Positions 44,659-52,993 of a DNA stretch of 64,000 bases are shown piece after piece. Numbering within the stretch: position 1 is the stretch's first letter; the number at the start of each line of letters is the position of its first letter. This DNA comes from Paenibacillus flagellatus (lineage in GTDB: Bacteria > Bacillota > Bacilli > Paenibacillales > NBRC-103111). The stretch is taken from NCBI RefSeq assembly GCF_003217775.1, contig NZ_QJVJ01000009.1, positions 248,001 through 312,000 on the forward strand, in the 5' to 3' direction. Position numbers and translations under genes: made by a program. The notes beneath the pieces were generated by a model. The model worked only from the letters and a program-made list of their open reading frames with translations. It was not told where the DNA came from and did not search any database.

Positions 44659-46977
44659 ATGCGGCTGTTCAAGCGGACGACGTTCAAACGAAAACTGTAC
44701 GTATATTCGCTCCTGCTGTACATCGTGCCGGTTCTCGTCCTCGGCACCGTTTCTTCGACGATCGCTTCCCGGATGGTGCAGGAGGAAGTGGATCACAACC
44801 ATCAAATTATTTTGCGGCAAATCCAGTTCCAGGTCGATCGCTTTTTGCAAACGCTGGAGAAAGCGTCGATCGAGCTGGCCAACAGCACGGTCATCGAGAA
44901 ATCGGTCGAAGCGGGCCCGTCGATCCAGACGTACGACCTGACGATGGACATGATGGAGCTGCTGCAGAAGCAGCGCAATTTCTCGGAAATCCAGTACGAC
45001 GTCTCCGTCATTTATAATCGGTATCTGAAAGTGTATTCGAGCCGGAGCGGGCTGATCGACTTCAGCGATTTCGCCTACGCCGATATCGCGAGGCAGCTGA
45101 GCGACAGCGCGAGCGGGCCCGTCGTCATCTCGCCGAAGACGTACCCGTACCAGAACGAGCTGCTCGTCATCCGGCCGGTGCCGCTCTTTTACGCCGACCG
45201 CGCCAACGGCTACATCATGCTGCACGTCCAATCGTCGAAGCTGACGTCGTTCGTCCAGGGCGTCCAGCTCGGGGAGCGGCGGAAGCTGCTCGTGCTCGAC
45301 GAGAACGGAACGGTGGTCGCGAGCCATAATCCGGCCGAGATCGGCACCCGGATTTATTCGTCCGAGCTGTACCGCTATTGGAACGACCCCCAGCAAGCGA
45401 CGGCCGAGGTCGAGCTGGACGGCGTCTCGTACCAAGTGTCGATGGAGCGCTCCATGTTCAACAACTGGACGTATCTCGCCTTGACGGAGAGCACGCTGCT
45501 GACCGGCAAATCGCAGCGTATCCAGACGCTGACGTGGGTTATCGTCGCGGCGCTCGTCGCGCTCTGGATGCTGATCGCGCTTGTCGGCGCCCGGTCGCTG
45601 TACAATCCGATCCAGCGGCTGTCGGCGAAATTTTCCGGCGACGGCCGCGGCGGCAAATCGCCGCGCGACGGCTTGGAGGCGCTCGATTCGTTCATCCATC
45701 ACGTCGTCATGACGAACGACCGGCTGCAGCACAAGCTGAACGAGCAGCTTCCCTACTTGAAGGAAACGGTGTTCCAGCAGCTGCTCCGCGGCGAGATGGA
45801 CGATCGGGAAATTCGCGAGAAAACCGAGCAGTACGGTTTCCCGCTGAAGGGCAACTGGTTTTGCGTCTGTCTCGTCGACGTCGACGAATTCGGCCGCTTC
45901 CGGCAGACGTACCGGGAGAAGGACCGTTCTCTCATGCTGTACGCGCTTCGCAAAATGTGCGAGGAGCTGTGCGAGGAGCTTCCGCAGGCGTCGTGCATTA
46001 CCGCGGCCCCGCTGCCGGGTCAAGTCGCCATCATTATCGGACTGGACCGCGTGAGCGACGGCATCGAGCGGAAGGTGACCGAGATGGTGGCTCAAATCAA
46101 CGGCAAAGTGCGCCAATACTTCCAGTTCACCGTTACCGTCACGCTCAGCGACCCGGTGAAGGATTACCGCGGCATCAGCGACGCGTACCAGCAGGCGCTC
46201 GAGCTGCTCAGCTACCGGCTGCTGCTCGGGCACAGCCAGCTGATCACGAACCGCGACCTGAAGCCGTCCGTTCAGCAGTCGCGCACGACGATCGTGAAAT
46301 GGCAGAAGCGGATCGTTTCGAGCATCGCGCAAGGCGACTTGGAAGGGGCCGCCGCCCAGCTCGACGAGATGATGAGGCTCGTGCCGCTGTATGTGCAAAA
46401 TTCCGAGACGGTGCTCGGCCTGTTCGCTTATTTGATCGGGGAGCTGGACGTGCTCATGCAGGAAATCGGACTCGACCCGAAGACGTTTTTCCCGGACGAC
46501 CCGTATAAGGAGCTGTATGCGAAGACGAGCCTGGACGAGGTCAAGGAATGGCTGACGGGAGCGATATTCCCGGCGGTGGCGCGCCATATGGGCGGGCTGC
46601 GGATGTCGAAGCAGAAGGCGCAAATCCAGCAGGTGCTCGCGTACATCCACGACCATTACGATACCGACCTGTCGCTGCAGCAGGTAGCCGAGCGCTTCGG
46701 GATGTCGCCTTCCCAATTGAGCCGGTCGTTCAAGGAAGAGACGGATACGCATTTCGGGGATTATTTGATCCATTACCGGATGGAGAAGGCGAAGGAGTTC
46801 CTCGTTCATACCGACATGCCGATCAAGGACATTTCGGAGAAGCTGTGTTACACGTCGGTGCAAAACTTTACGCGCATTTTCAAGCAGACGGTCCAAATCC
46901 CTCCGGGGCAGTACCGGAAGCAGTTTCGGGACGCCGACTACGAGGCGGGAGCGGCAGAAGAGGACGAGACGTCTTAA
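44659..46977 (+). CDS. membrane-bound AraC-family regulator with extracellular sensor domain
   Basis: This 772-residue protein starts at ATG 44659 after AAAAGGGGG. Membrane helices at about residues 15-37 and 292-314 enclose a Cache-like extracytoplasmic sensor. The C-terminal AraC/XylS DNA-binding domain is at about 655-755 (LSLQQVAERFGMSPSQLSRS, then IKDISEKLCYTSVQNFTRIF). It is the same architecture as the regulator at 1754 but clearly a different paralogue. It is divergent from the glycosidase/NanE/oxidoreductase operon and upstream of the second sugar importer, so it probably controls one or both. Confidence 0.9.
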   Translation: MRLFKRTTFKRKLYVYSLLLYIVPVLVLGTVSSTIASRMVQEEVDHNHQIILRQIQFQVDRFLQTLEKASIELANSTVIEKSVEAGPSIQTYDLTMDMMELLQKQRNFSEIQYDVSVIYNRYLKVYSSRSGLIDFSDFAYADIARQLSDSASGPVVISPKTYPYQNELLVIRPVPLFYADRANGYIMLHVQSSKLTSFVQGVQLGERRKLLVLDENGTVVASHNPAEIGTRIYSSELYRYWNDPQQATAEVELDGVSYQVSMERSMFNNWTYLALTESTLLTGKSQRIQTLTWVIVAALVALWMLIALVGARSLYNPIQRLSAKFSGDGRGGKSPRDGLEALDSFIHHVVMTNDRLQHKLNEQLPYLKETVFQQLLRGEMDDREIREKTEQYGFPLKGNWFCVCLVDVDEFGRFRQTYREKDRSLMLYALRKMCEELCEELPQASCITAAPLPGQVAIIIGLDRVSDGIERKVTEMVAQINGKVRQYFQFTVTVTLSDPVKDYRGISDAYQQALELLSYRLLLGHSQLITNRDLKPSVQQSRTTIVKWQKRIVSSIAQGDLEGAAAQLDEMMRLVPLYVQNSETVLGLFAYLIGELDVLMQEIGLDPKTFFPDDPYKELYAKTSLDEVKEWLTGAIFPAVARHMGGLRMSKQKAQIQQVLAYIHDHYDTDLSLQQVAERFGMSPSQLSRSFKEETDTHFGDYLIHYRMEKAKEFLVHTDMPIKDISEKLCYTSVQNFTRIFKQTVQIPPGQYRKQFRDADYEAGAAEEDETS

Positions 46978-47048
46978 AAGCACGGCGGACGACCTGAGCG
47001 ATAATGCGAAGGATAGCAGGATGAAGAACCGGGGGTGGAGGCTCCCGG

Positions 47049-48110
47049 TCATTCGCCGTTTCCCGCCTCCAGCGGAATCGTCCAGTCGGCGCCCGCGACC
47101 CACGTCCGGTCGGCGAACTCGCGCCCGCGTACACGCACCTTGTCGGCGTACACTTCGACAAACAAGCCTTGGGCGATGTCCGCATTCGCCGCCTGCGGCG
47201 CGGACGATTGGGGCTGCCGGCTGCGCGCCTTGCCGACCGACGAGTTGTTGAAGCCGTGAAACGTCTCCCGAACGTAATGCGTGCCCGAGTCGAAGGCGAG
47301 ATGGTTGTGGCCCCAAAAGACGAACACGTTCGGATACGGCTTCAAAATATCGCGGAATTCGATCGCACGTATCAGTTGGTGGGCGCCCCCGTCGCGCCCG
47401 GCGGGCGGCAAAGGCTGGTGGATCATGACGAAGACGGGCTTGCCGCCGGCAGGCTCCGCCATGGCGCGCCGGAACCAGTCCATCTGCTCGTCGGAATACC
47501 AGGCGCCTTCGCTGACCTCCGGTTTTTCCTGCACGTATGTCTCCTGCGACAGCAGCACGATATGGTGTCCCTTCAGCCAGACGTCGTGGTACGGCTTCTT
47601 CAAGCCGAAAAACGACAGGAACGCTTCCCGCGACATGGCGTCCGACTTGCCGTTCGGCGCCGTTTCCTTGCTCCAGCCGCCGTTTTCGTTGATCCAGATG
47701 CTGTAATATTCGTGATTGCCCATATTCGCATAAATCGGCGGCAGCCGCTTGAAGTCGTCCAGGATGGAGCGAAGCTCCGCATAATCTTTCTCCGTGGCCG
47801 ACTCCGTCGCGTCGCCGGTCACGACGATCGCCTCGGCCTTGGAGCCGAACGTCTCGATGTCGGCCAGCGCCTTGCGCAGACGGTCGCCGGGCGTGCGGAA
47901 CCCCGCGTTGACGTGCAGGTCGCTCAGGATGAAGAAGGAGAGCAGCGCCCCGTCGTTCGCCGACACGTCCGTCGGAGGGTGCAAAGCGATGCCGGCGTCC
48001 TGAGCGACGCGGCCCCCTTGCCGATTTTCCCATTTCCAAAGACCTAGCCATGCGGCACCCGCCGCTGCGGCAACCCCTGCCAGCCAACGCAAAAACGCCC
48101 GTCTCCCCAT
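47049..48110 (-). CDS. Tat-exported metallophosphoesterase
   Basis: This 353-residue calcineurin-like phosphoesterase starts at ATG 48110. The N-terminus MGRRAFLRWLAGVAAAAGA is a twin-arginine (Tat) signal, implying export in a folded, metal-loaded state. The five metal-binding motifs are in order: SDLHVN, GDATES, GNHEY, the single His in MIHQPL, and GHNH. Substrate cannot be read from the sequence; relatives act on nucleotides, phospholipids or phosphosugars. It is alone on the minus strand between two plus-strand transcripts. Confidence 0.88.
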   Translation of the reverse strand: MGRRAFLRWLAGVAAAAGAAWLGLWKWENRQGGRVAQDAGIALHPPTDVSANDGALLSFFILSDLHVNAGFRTPGDRLRKALADIETFGSKAEAIVVTGDATESATEKDYAELRSILDDFKRLPPIYANMGNHEYYSIWINENGGWSKETAPNGKSDAMSREAFLSFFGLKKPYHDVWLKGHHIVLLSQETYVQEKPEVSEGAWYSDEQMDWFRRAMAEPAGGKPVFVMIHQPLPPAGRDGGAHQLIRAIEFRDILKPYPNVFVFWGHNHLAFDSGTHYVRETFHGFNNSSVGKARSRQPQSSAPQAANADIAQGLFVEVYADKVRVRGREFADRTWVAGADWTIPLEAGNGE

Positions 48111-48307
48111 ACCGTCACCACCCGCCGTAACGGACCGATTTCCGGTCCTTCTCTTTGTCTTTTATTATATCCGCATTCGCGAAGGCGTGAAAAGCGCGGG
48201 CCGGGCGGGAACGCGACGAAACCCGCGCCGTTCCGCCGCTTTCCGGCATTCGACGGTTTTATCTTTTCGTGCGTTCCGTTTATCTTTTGCGTTCCGGCAA
48301 CTGATAA

Positions 48308-48337
48308 TTGCACATAAAAGCGCGGCGCGGGTATGCT
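48308..48337 (+). promoter_or_regulatory. promoter of the second sugar importer
   Basis: TTGCAC (48308-48313) and TATGCT (48332-48337) are 18 bases apart, about 50 bases before the first permease start. Confidence 0.55.
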
Positions 48338-48385
48338 ACGGACATAGACATCCAGACCGACGAAAAAGGGGGACGAACGAAACAA

Positions 48386-49342
48386 ATGAAAACGGAGTCA
48401 GTGGCATCGCCGCCGATCGGGTCGAACGTCTCGGCCTGGAAACGGCTGCGGTCCCGATTGTGGAAAGACCGATACTTGCTGTTGCTCGGGTTTCCGGGGT
48501 TGGCTTACTTCCTCGTCTATAAATACGCTCCGATGTTCGGCTTGTACTTGGCCTTTGTCGAATTCAACCCGTTCCAGGGCGTATTCGGGAGCGAGTGGGT
48601 CGGCCTTCAGCACTTCCGGCGCATTTTCGAAGACACCGAAGTGACCCGGGTCCTGATCAATACGTTGTACTTGTCGTTTTTGCAAATCGCGTTCGCCTTC
48701 CCGATGCCGATCCTGTTCGCGCTCATGCTGAACGAGGTTCGCAACCAGGTGTACAAGCGGGTCGTGCAGTCGATCATCTATTTGCCCCACTTCTTGTCGT
48801 GGGTCGTCGTCGTGGGCATTTGGATCATTTTCTTCCGCGGCGAGGGGCTCGTGAACGTCTTTCTGAAAGAAGCGTTCGGGATGGACCCGGTTCCGTTCAT
48901 GACCGATCCGGCGTTTTTCAAGCCTATGGTCGTCACGCAGGTCATCTGGAAAGAAGCGGGTTGGGGAACGATCATCTTCCTGGCCGCGCTGGCCGGCGTC
49001 AATCCGAACCTGTACGAGGCGGCCGTCATGGACGGCGCGGGACGGTTCCGCCAAATTTGGCACATTACGCTGCCCGCGATCCGCTCCACGATCGTCATCA
49101 TGCTCATTTTGCGTCTCGGCACGGTGCTGGACAGCGGCTTCGAGCAGGTGTTCCTGATGCTCAACCCGTTGAACGAAGAAAACCAGAACGTGCTCGACAC
49201 CTTCGTCTTCTTCAAAGGGATCGAGCAGTCGGACTACAGCTTCGCAACCGCGGTCGGCATGTTCAAGGGCGTGGTCGGACTCGTACTCGTCATGGCGGCG
49301 AACCAGCTCGCCAAAAAATTCGGAGAGGAAGGCGTATATTGA
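48386..49342 (+). CDS. sugar ABC transporter permease, LplB type
   Basis: This 318-residue permease starts at ATG 48386 behind AAAAAGGGGGA; upstream codons in frame lie in the promoter. It has six membrane helices and an EAA loop YEAAVMDGAGRFRQIWHITL at about residues 210-229. It is homologous to but well diverged from the permease at 5936. The order permease, permease, binding protein is also different from the first importer. Confidence 0.93.
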   Translation: MKTESVASPPIGSNVSAWKRLRSRLWKDRYLLLLGFPGLAYFLVYKYAPMFGLYLAFVEFNPFQGVFGSEWVGLQHFRRIFEDTEVTRVLINTLYLSFLQIAFAFPMPILFALMLNEVRNQVYKRVVQSIIYLPHFLSWVVVVGIWIIFFRGEGLVNVFLKEAFGMDPVPFMTDPAFFKPMVVTQVIWKEAGWGTIIFLAALAGVNPNLYEAAVMDGAGRFRQIWHITLPAIRSTIVIMLILRLGTVLDSGFEQVFLMLNPLNEENQNVLDTFVFFKGIEQSDYSFATAVGMFKGVVGLVLVMAANQLAKKFGEEGVY

Positions 49343-49367
49343 CGCTTTCGGATAGGAGGCTGCTTCT

Positions 49368-50243
49368 TTGAAAGACACGACGTTATCGAGCCGCCTGCTC
49401 GATGTGTTCAACTACACGCTGCTCGCGGCCATCGCGCTTCTCATGCTGTTCCCGTTCTTGTACGTTATTGCGGTATCGTTCTCGTCCTTTACCGAATACA
49501 TGCAGAGCGAATTCATGCTCATCCCGAAAGAATGGGTGCTCGACGCCTACAAGTTCATCTTCGCGTCGGATTCGTTTCTGCGGTCGCTGTGGGTAACCGC
49601 GTACATTACGCTCGTCGGTACGCTCGTCAATCTGGCGTTCACGTCGACGTTCGCTTACGTCTTGTCCCGGCCGGTATTCGGCCAACGGACCGTCCTGTTC
49701 CTCGTCCTGTTCACGATGATGTTCAGCGCCGGCATGATTCCGACCTACCTCATCGTCAAGGAAACCGGACTGATGAACTCGACTTGGGCGCTCATCCTGC
49801 CGGTGGCCATTACGCCGTTCAACCTGATCGTCATGCGCCAGTTTTTCCAGAGCATCCCGAGCGAGCTGCACGAAGCGGCGAACATCGACGGATCGAACGA
49901 CTTCCAATCGTTCTGGCGCATCATCCTGCCGCTGTCCAAGCCGTCTCTCGCGGCGTTCGGGCTGTTCTATGCGGTGTACCATTGGAACAACTATTTCTCG
50001 GCCATTTTGTATGTCAACGACCAGCGCTGGTGGCCGGTGCAAGTCATATTGAGGCAAATCGTCGTCGTCAACGAGGCGCAGACGTCGCTCGGCAACGGGC
50101 AAATTTTGCTCGAAAACGCGCCTCCCGCCGAGACGATCCAGATGGCGGCCATCATCGTCGCGACGCTGCCGATCCTGATCGTCTACCCGTTTCTGCAAAA
50201 GCATTTCGCCAAGGGGGTGATGCTCGGCTCGGTGAAAGGGTAA
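49368..50243 (+). CDS. carbohydrate ABC transporter permease, YtcP/CUT1 type
   Basis: This 291-residue permease starts at TTG 49368, fixed by AGGAGG nine bases upstream. It has six helices with the EAA loop HEAANIDGSNDFQSFWRIIL at about 168-187. The tail is KHFAKGVMLGSVKG. It pairs with the previous gene and depends on an ATPase encoded elsewhere. Confidence 0.92.
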   Translation: MKDTTLSSRLLDVFNYTLLAAIALLMLFPFLYVIAVSFSSFTEYMQSEFMLIPKEWVLDAYKFIFASDSFLRSLWVTAYITLVGTLVNLAFTSTFAYVLSRPVFGQRTVLFLVLFTMMFSAGMIPTYLIVKETGLMNSTWALILPVAITPFNLIVMRQFFQSIPSELHEAANIDGSNDFQSFWRIILPLSKPSLAAFGLFYAVYHWNNYFSAILYVNDQRWWPVQVILRQIVVVNEAQTSLGNGQILLENAPPAETIQMAAIIVATLPILIVYPFLQKHFAKGVMLGSVKG

Positions 50244-50313
50244 CGGGAAGAGGCAACATATTCCAAAGCGTCAAGCAAGCTTGTCTCATTCGAATCGAGA
50301 GGGGATCTCACCA

Positions 50314-51909
50314 ATGGCAATGAAAAAAGTTTTGGCAGCCGGCCTCATCGTCGCGCTGTCGGCAACGGCCGTCGCCTGCGGCTCGGCAAAAGAAGAACCG
50401 AAACAGCCCGCGGCGTCCGGCAACAACAACGCCAACACACAGACGGCGTCCAACAAAAAACATACGATCTCGATGATCGACTACCGCTACGGCGCCCTGC
50501 CTCCGGCAGACGGCAAAGGCATCCAGCTGATCAACGAAAAATTCAACGTGGACTTCAAGCCGCAATATGTCGTCCGCTCCGACTATACGCAAAAGCTGAG
50601 CGCCGTCATCGCATCCGGCGATATTCCGGACATCATCGTGCTCGAGGCGCCGGACGCGAACTTCTACAAATGGGCGAAGCAGGGAGCCTTCCTCCCGCTG
50701 AACGAGTATATGGACAAATATGAATCGTTCAAGCTCATTCCCGAAAACGTTCGCAAATCGGTTACCGTCGGCGGCAAAATTTACGCCATCCAAAAATATT
50801 TGACCGAAAACTACGACCTGACGCCGATGATCCGCACCGACTGGCTCGACAAGCTCGGCCTGAAAATGCCGACGACGTACGAAGAGCTGAAGCAAGTGGC
50901 GATCGCGTTCACGAAGAACGACCCGGACGGCAACGGCAAAGCCGACACGTACGGCATGGCGATGGCCGAGAACATCAACCCGCAATACGCGATGGGCACT
51001 TATTGGGATCTTAACGCGTGGTACCATAAAAACGATCAAGGCCAGCTCATCCCGGGCTTCATCTCGAACGCGCGCAAAGAGCACGTGCAATGGCTCGCCG
51101 ATCTGTACAAGGAAGGCGCGATCACGAAAGACTTCGCCCTGCTCAACTGGGGACAAGTCAACACGAAAGAGTTCTACGCGGGCAAAGCGGGTATCTTCAT
51201 CGGTACGCCGCGCGGCATGAACCCGACGTATATGCAAAGCTTGGTCGACATCAACCCGAACGCGAAGCTCGCTCCGATTCCGGCGTTCAAGGCGCCTGAC
51301 GGCAGCACCGGCTTTACGTCCTCGCCGGGCTACTACGGTCTCGTCATGCTGAACGCGAAGCTGAAGGACGATCCGGACAAAGTGAAGCGCATCATGGAAA
51401 TGATCGACTACGGCCGCAAATTTTATCCGCTCGAGCAGCGCAACCCGAGCAACAAAGAGTTCGACTGGCTGAACGGTATGGAAAACCAAGGCTACAAAAT
51501 GGACAACGGCGCCGTTCGCCGCGAGCTGGAGGAAAAAGGTCTCGCCCCGATGAACTATTTGCCGGACGCTCGCATGTGGGCTCCTAGCGACGACGCCAAC
51601 GGCTACTCCAAAGAGTACACGGTGCCGCTGCTGCGCGACGTAGCCGCTCAATTCGAGACGATGCACAAAAACTTGAAGCACTACGTCAACCCGGTGAACG
51701 CCGTCTTCTCCGAGACGAGAGCGACGAAAGACACCGACTTGAGCAAATTCCTGTACACCGAGCAAACGAAGATGATTTTCGGCGAGAAGCCGGTCTCCGA
51801 TTGGGACAAAATGGTGAAGGAATGGATGGACAAGGGCGGCGCGCAAGTCGTCAAAGAAGTGAACGACGCCTTGAAAGAAGCGGGCTACAGCGGTCCGCAA
51901 TGGAAATAA
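50314..51909 (+). CDS. extracellular solute-binding lipoprotein (sugar ABC importer)
   Basis: This 531-residue protein starts at ATG 50314 after GAGAGGGGA; ATG 50320 is also possible. The lipobox AVAC puts the acylated Cys at residue 22, followed by an Asn/Gln/Thr-rich tether. The binding domain has TKNDPDGNGKADTYGMAMAE, the same Ca2+-loop-like element seen in the SBP at 4217. It ends in a strong terminator. Its cargo is unknown; the neighbouring amino-sugar genes suggest an oligosaccharide of that kind (weak inference). Confidence 0.92.
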   Translation: MAMKKVLAAGLIVALSATAVACGSAKEEPKQPAASGNNNANTQTASNKKHTISMIDYRYGALPPADGKGIQLINEKFNVDFKPQYVVRSDYTQKLSAVIASGDIPDIIVLEAPDANFYKWAKQGAFLPLNEYMDKYESFKLIPENVRKSVTVGGKIYAIQKYLTENYDLTPMIRTDWLDKLGLKMPTTYEELKQVAIAFTKNDPDGNGKADTYGMAMAENINPQYAMGTYWDLNAWYHKNDQGQLIPGFISNARKEHVQWLADLYKEGAITKDFALLNWGQVNTKEFYAGKAGIFIGTPRGMNPTYMQSLVDINPNAKLAPIPAFKAPDGSTGFTSSPGYYGLVMLNAKLKDDPDKVKRIMEMIDYGRKFYPLEQRNPSNKEFDWLNGMENQGYKMDNGAVRRELEEKGLAPMNYLPDARMWAPSDDANGYSKEYTVPLLRDVAAQFETMHKNLKHYVNPVNAVFSETRATKDTDLSKFLYTEQTKMIFGEKPVSDWDKMVKEWMDKGGAQVVKEVNDALKEAGYSGPQWK

Positions 51910-51927
51910 CGTACCGACGCCGTCGGG

Positions 51928-51965
51928 AAGCCGCTCCGGGTGACAAGTCCGGAGCGGCTTTATTT
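51928..51965 (+). terminator. terminator of the second importer operon
   Basis: AAGCCGCTCCGG and CCGGAGCGGCTT form a perfect 12-base stem with a nine-base loop, followed by TATTTC. Confidence 0.85.
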
Positions 51966-51971
51966 CGCGGC

Positions 51972-52001
51972 TTGACTAGGAGACGAATGTTCGGGTACAA
52001 T
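51972..52001 (+). promoter_or_regulatory. promoter of the riboswitch-controlled TerC gene
   Basis: TTGACT (51972-51977) and TACAAT (51996-52001) are 18 bases apart. Transcription would start near 52008, just before the aptamer. Confidence 0.7.
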
Positions 52002-52016
52002 AATTTCAGGTTAATC

Positions 52017-52108
52017 AAAGGGGAGTAGCTGCTACAGCAAAGTCGTCATTACGGGACGTTTCGTCCTCGGCTTTGTTGGCAACGCCTGTCGTTGTTAGCA
52101 AGACCTTT
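52017..52108 (+). ncRNA. yybP-ykoY manganese riboswitch aptamer
   Basis: The conserved 5' block AAAGGGGAGTAGC (52017-52029) and 3' block GCAAGACCTTTGCC (52098-52111) are both exact. Stem P1 is AAAGG (52017-52021) with CCTTT (52104-52108). These blocks form the two loops that hold Mn2+ in this riboswitch class. The gene behind it is a TerC-family protein, a known target. The expression platform is at 52117-52183. Confidence 0.92.
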
Positions 52109-52147
52109 GCCGAACAGGTAAAGGTCTTTTCGTGTTCCGATGTGGAA

Positions 52148-52183
52148 ACGGCCTTTACCGGGAGAGGTAAGGGTCGTTTTTTT
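52148..52183 (+). terminator. riboswitch-controlled intrinsic terminator
   Basis: ACGGCCTTTACC (52148-52159) pairs with GGTAAGGGTCGT (52166-52177), then seven T. Its left arm can instead pair with GGTAAAGGTC at 52117-52126, an antiterminator. That same strand can be captured by AAGACCTTT of the aptamer when P1 is not formed, so Mn2+ binding should turn the gene on. Confidence 0.8.
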
Positions 52184-52229
52184 CGCGTGCGAAGGGACGA
52201 CCCGCCTGACACAAAAGGAGGGATCGGGA

Positions 52230-52946
52230 ATGGATTGGTTCACTGCGGACATGTTGTATGCGTTGTTCCTCATCGTCGTCATCGATCTGGTGCTGGCCGG
52301 GGACAACGCGATCGTCATCGGGATGGCGGCGCGCAACCTGCCCAAGGAGCAGCAAAAAAAGGCGGTTATTTGGGGAACGGTCGGCGCGGTCATCATCCGG
52401 GCGATTGCCACGATCGCCGTCGTCTGGCTGCTGAAAATTCCGGGACTGCTGCTCGCGGGCGGACTGTTCCTGATCTGGATCGCGCTGAAGCTGCTGATCG
52501 AGGAGAAAGACCACGGAGCCGTGAAGGCGGGCACGTCGCTCGCGGCGGCCATCCGGACGATCGTCATCGCCGACGCCGTCATGGGCATCGACAACGTGCT
52601 GGCGGTAGCGGGAGCGGCTCATGGCGAGACTTGGCTGGTCATCGTGGGGCTCGCCATCAGCGTACCGATCATGGTTTGGGGAAGCACGATGATTTTGAAG
52701 GTGCTGGAGCGGTACCCGGTTACGATGTATATCGGCGCGGCGGTCCTCGCGTTCACGGCGGCGAAGATGGTCGTCGACGAGAAGTTCGTCAAGGCATGGA
52801 TCGGCACCGGCTTCCTGAAATGGACGATCGTCGCGCTGATCGTGATCGGCGTCATGCTCGCCGGCAATGCGATCACCCGCGCCCGCGCCCGCCGCAAGGC
52901 GGAGTCGGAAGCGGAGAGCGGCCGTGAGCCTTCGCGGGCTTCATAA
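52230..52946 (+). CDS. TerC-family membrane protein, likely Mn2+ exporter or metallation factor
   Basis: This 238-residue protein starts at ATG 52230 behind AAAAGGAGGG. It has seven hydrophobic segments and the two TerC signature helices, VLAGDNAIVIG (about residues 20-30) and MGIDNVLAVAG (about 115-125), whose Asp-Asn pairs likely bind the metal. A basic, Glu-rich tail ends the protein. TerC proteins of the YkoY/YceF/MeeF kind are controlled by yybP-ykoY riboswitches and protect against excess Mn2+ or load it on exported enzymes. The riboswitch directly upstream supports that role. Confidence 0.9.
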   Translation: MDWFTADMLYALFLIVVIDLVLAGDNAIVIGMAARNLPKEQQKKAVIWGTVGAVIIRAIATIAVVWLLKIPGLLLAGGLFLIWIALKLLIEEKDHGAVKAGTSLAAAIRTIVIADAVMGIDNVLAVAGAAHGETWLVIVGLAISVPIMVWGSTMILKVLERYPVTMYIGAAVLAFTAAKMVVDEKFVKAWIGTGFLKWTIVALIVIGVMLAGNAITRARARRKAESEAESGREPSRAS

Positions 52947-52957
52947 GCGAATCGAGA

Positions 52958-52988
52958 AAGGCCCGGGACATGGCGTCCCGGGCCTTTT
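52958..52988. terminator. terminator between convergent TerC and beta-propeller genes
   Basis: AAGGCCCGGGAC and GTCCCGGGCCTT form a perfect 12-base stem with a five-base loop and TT after it. It lies six bases from the stop of the minus-strand gene, so it can serve both. Confidence 0.75.
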
Positions 52989-52993
52989 GGGAT

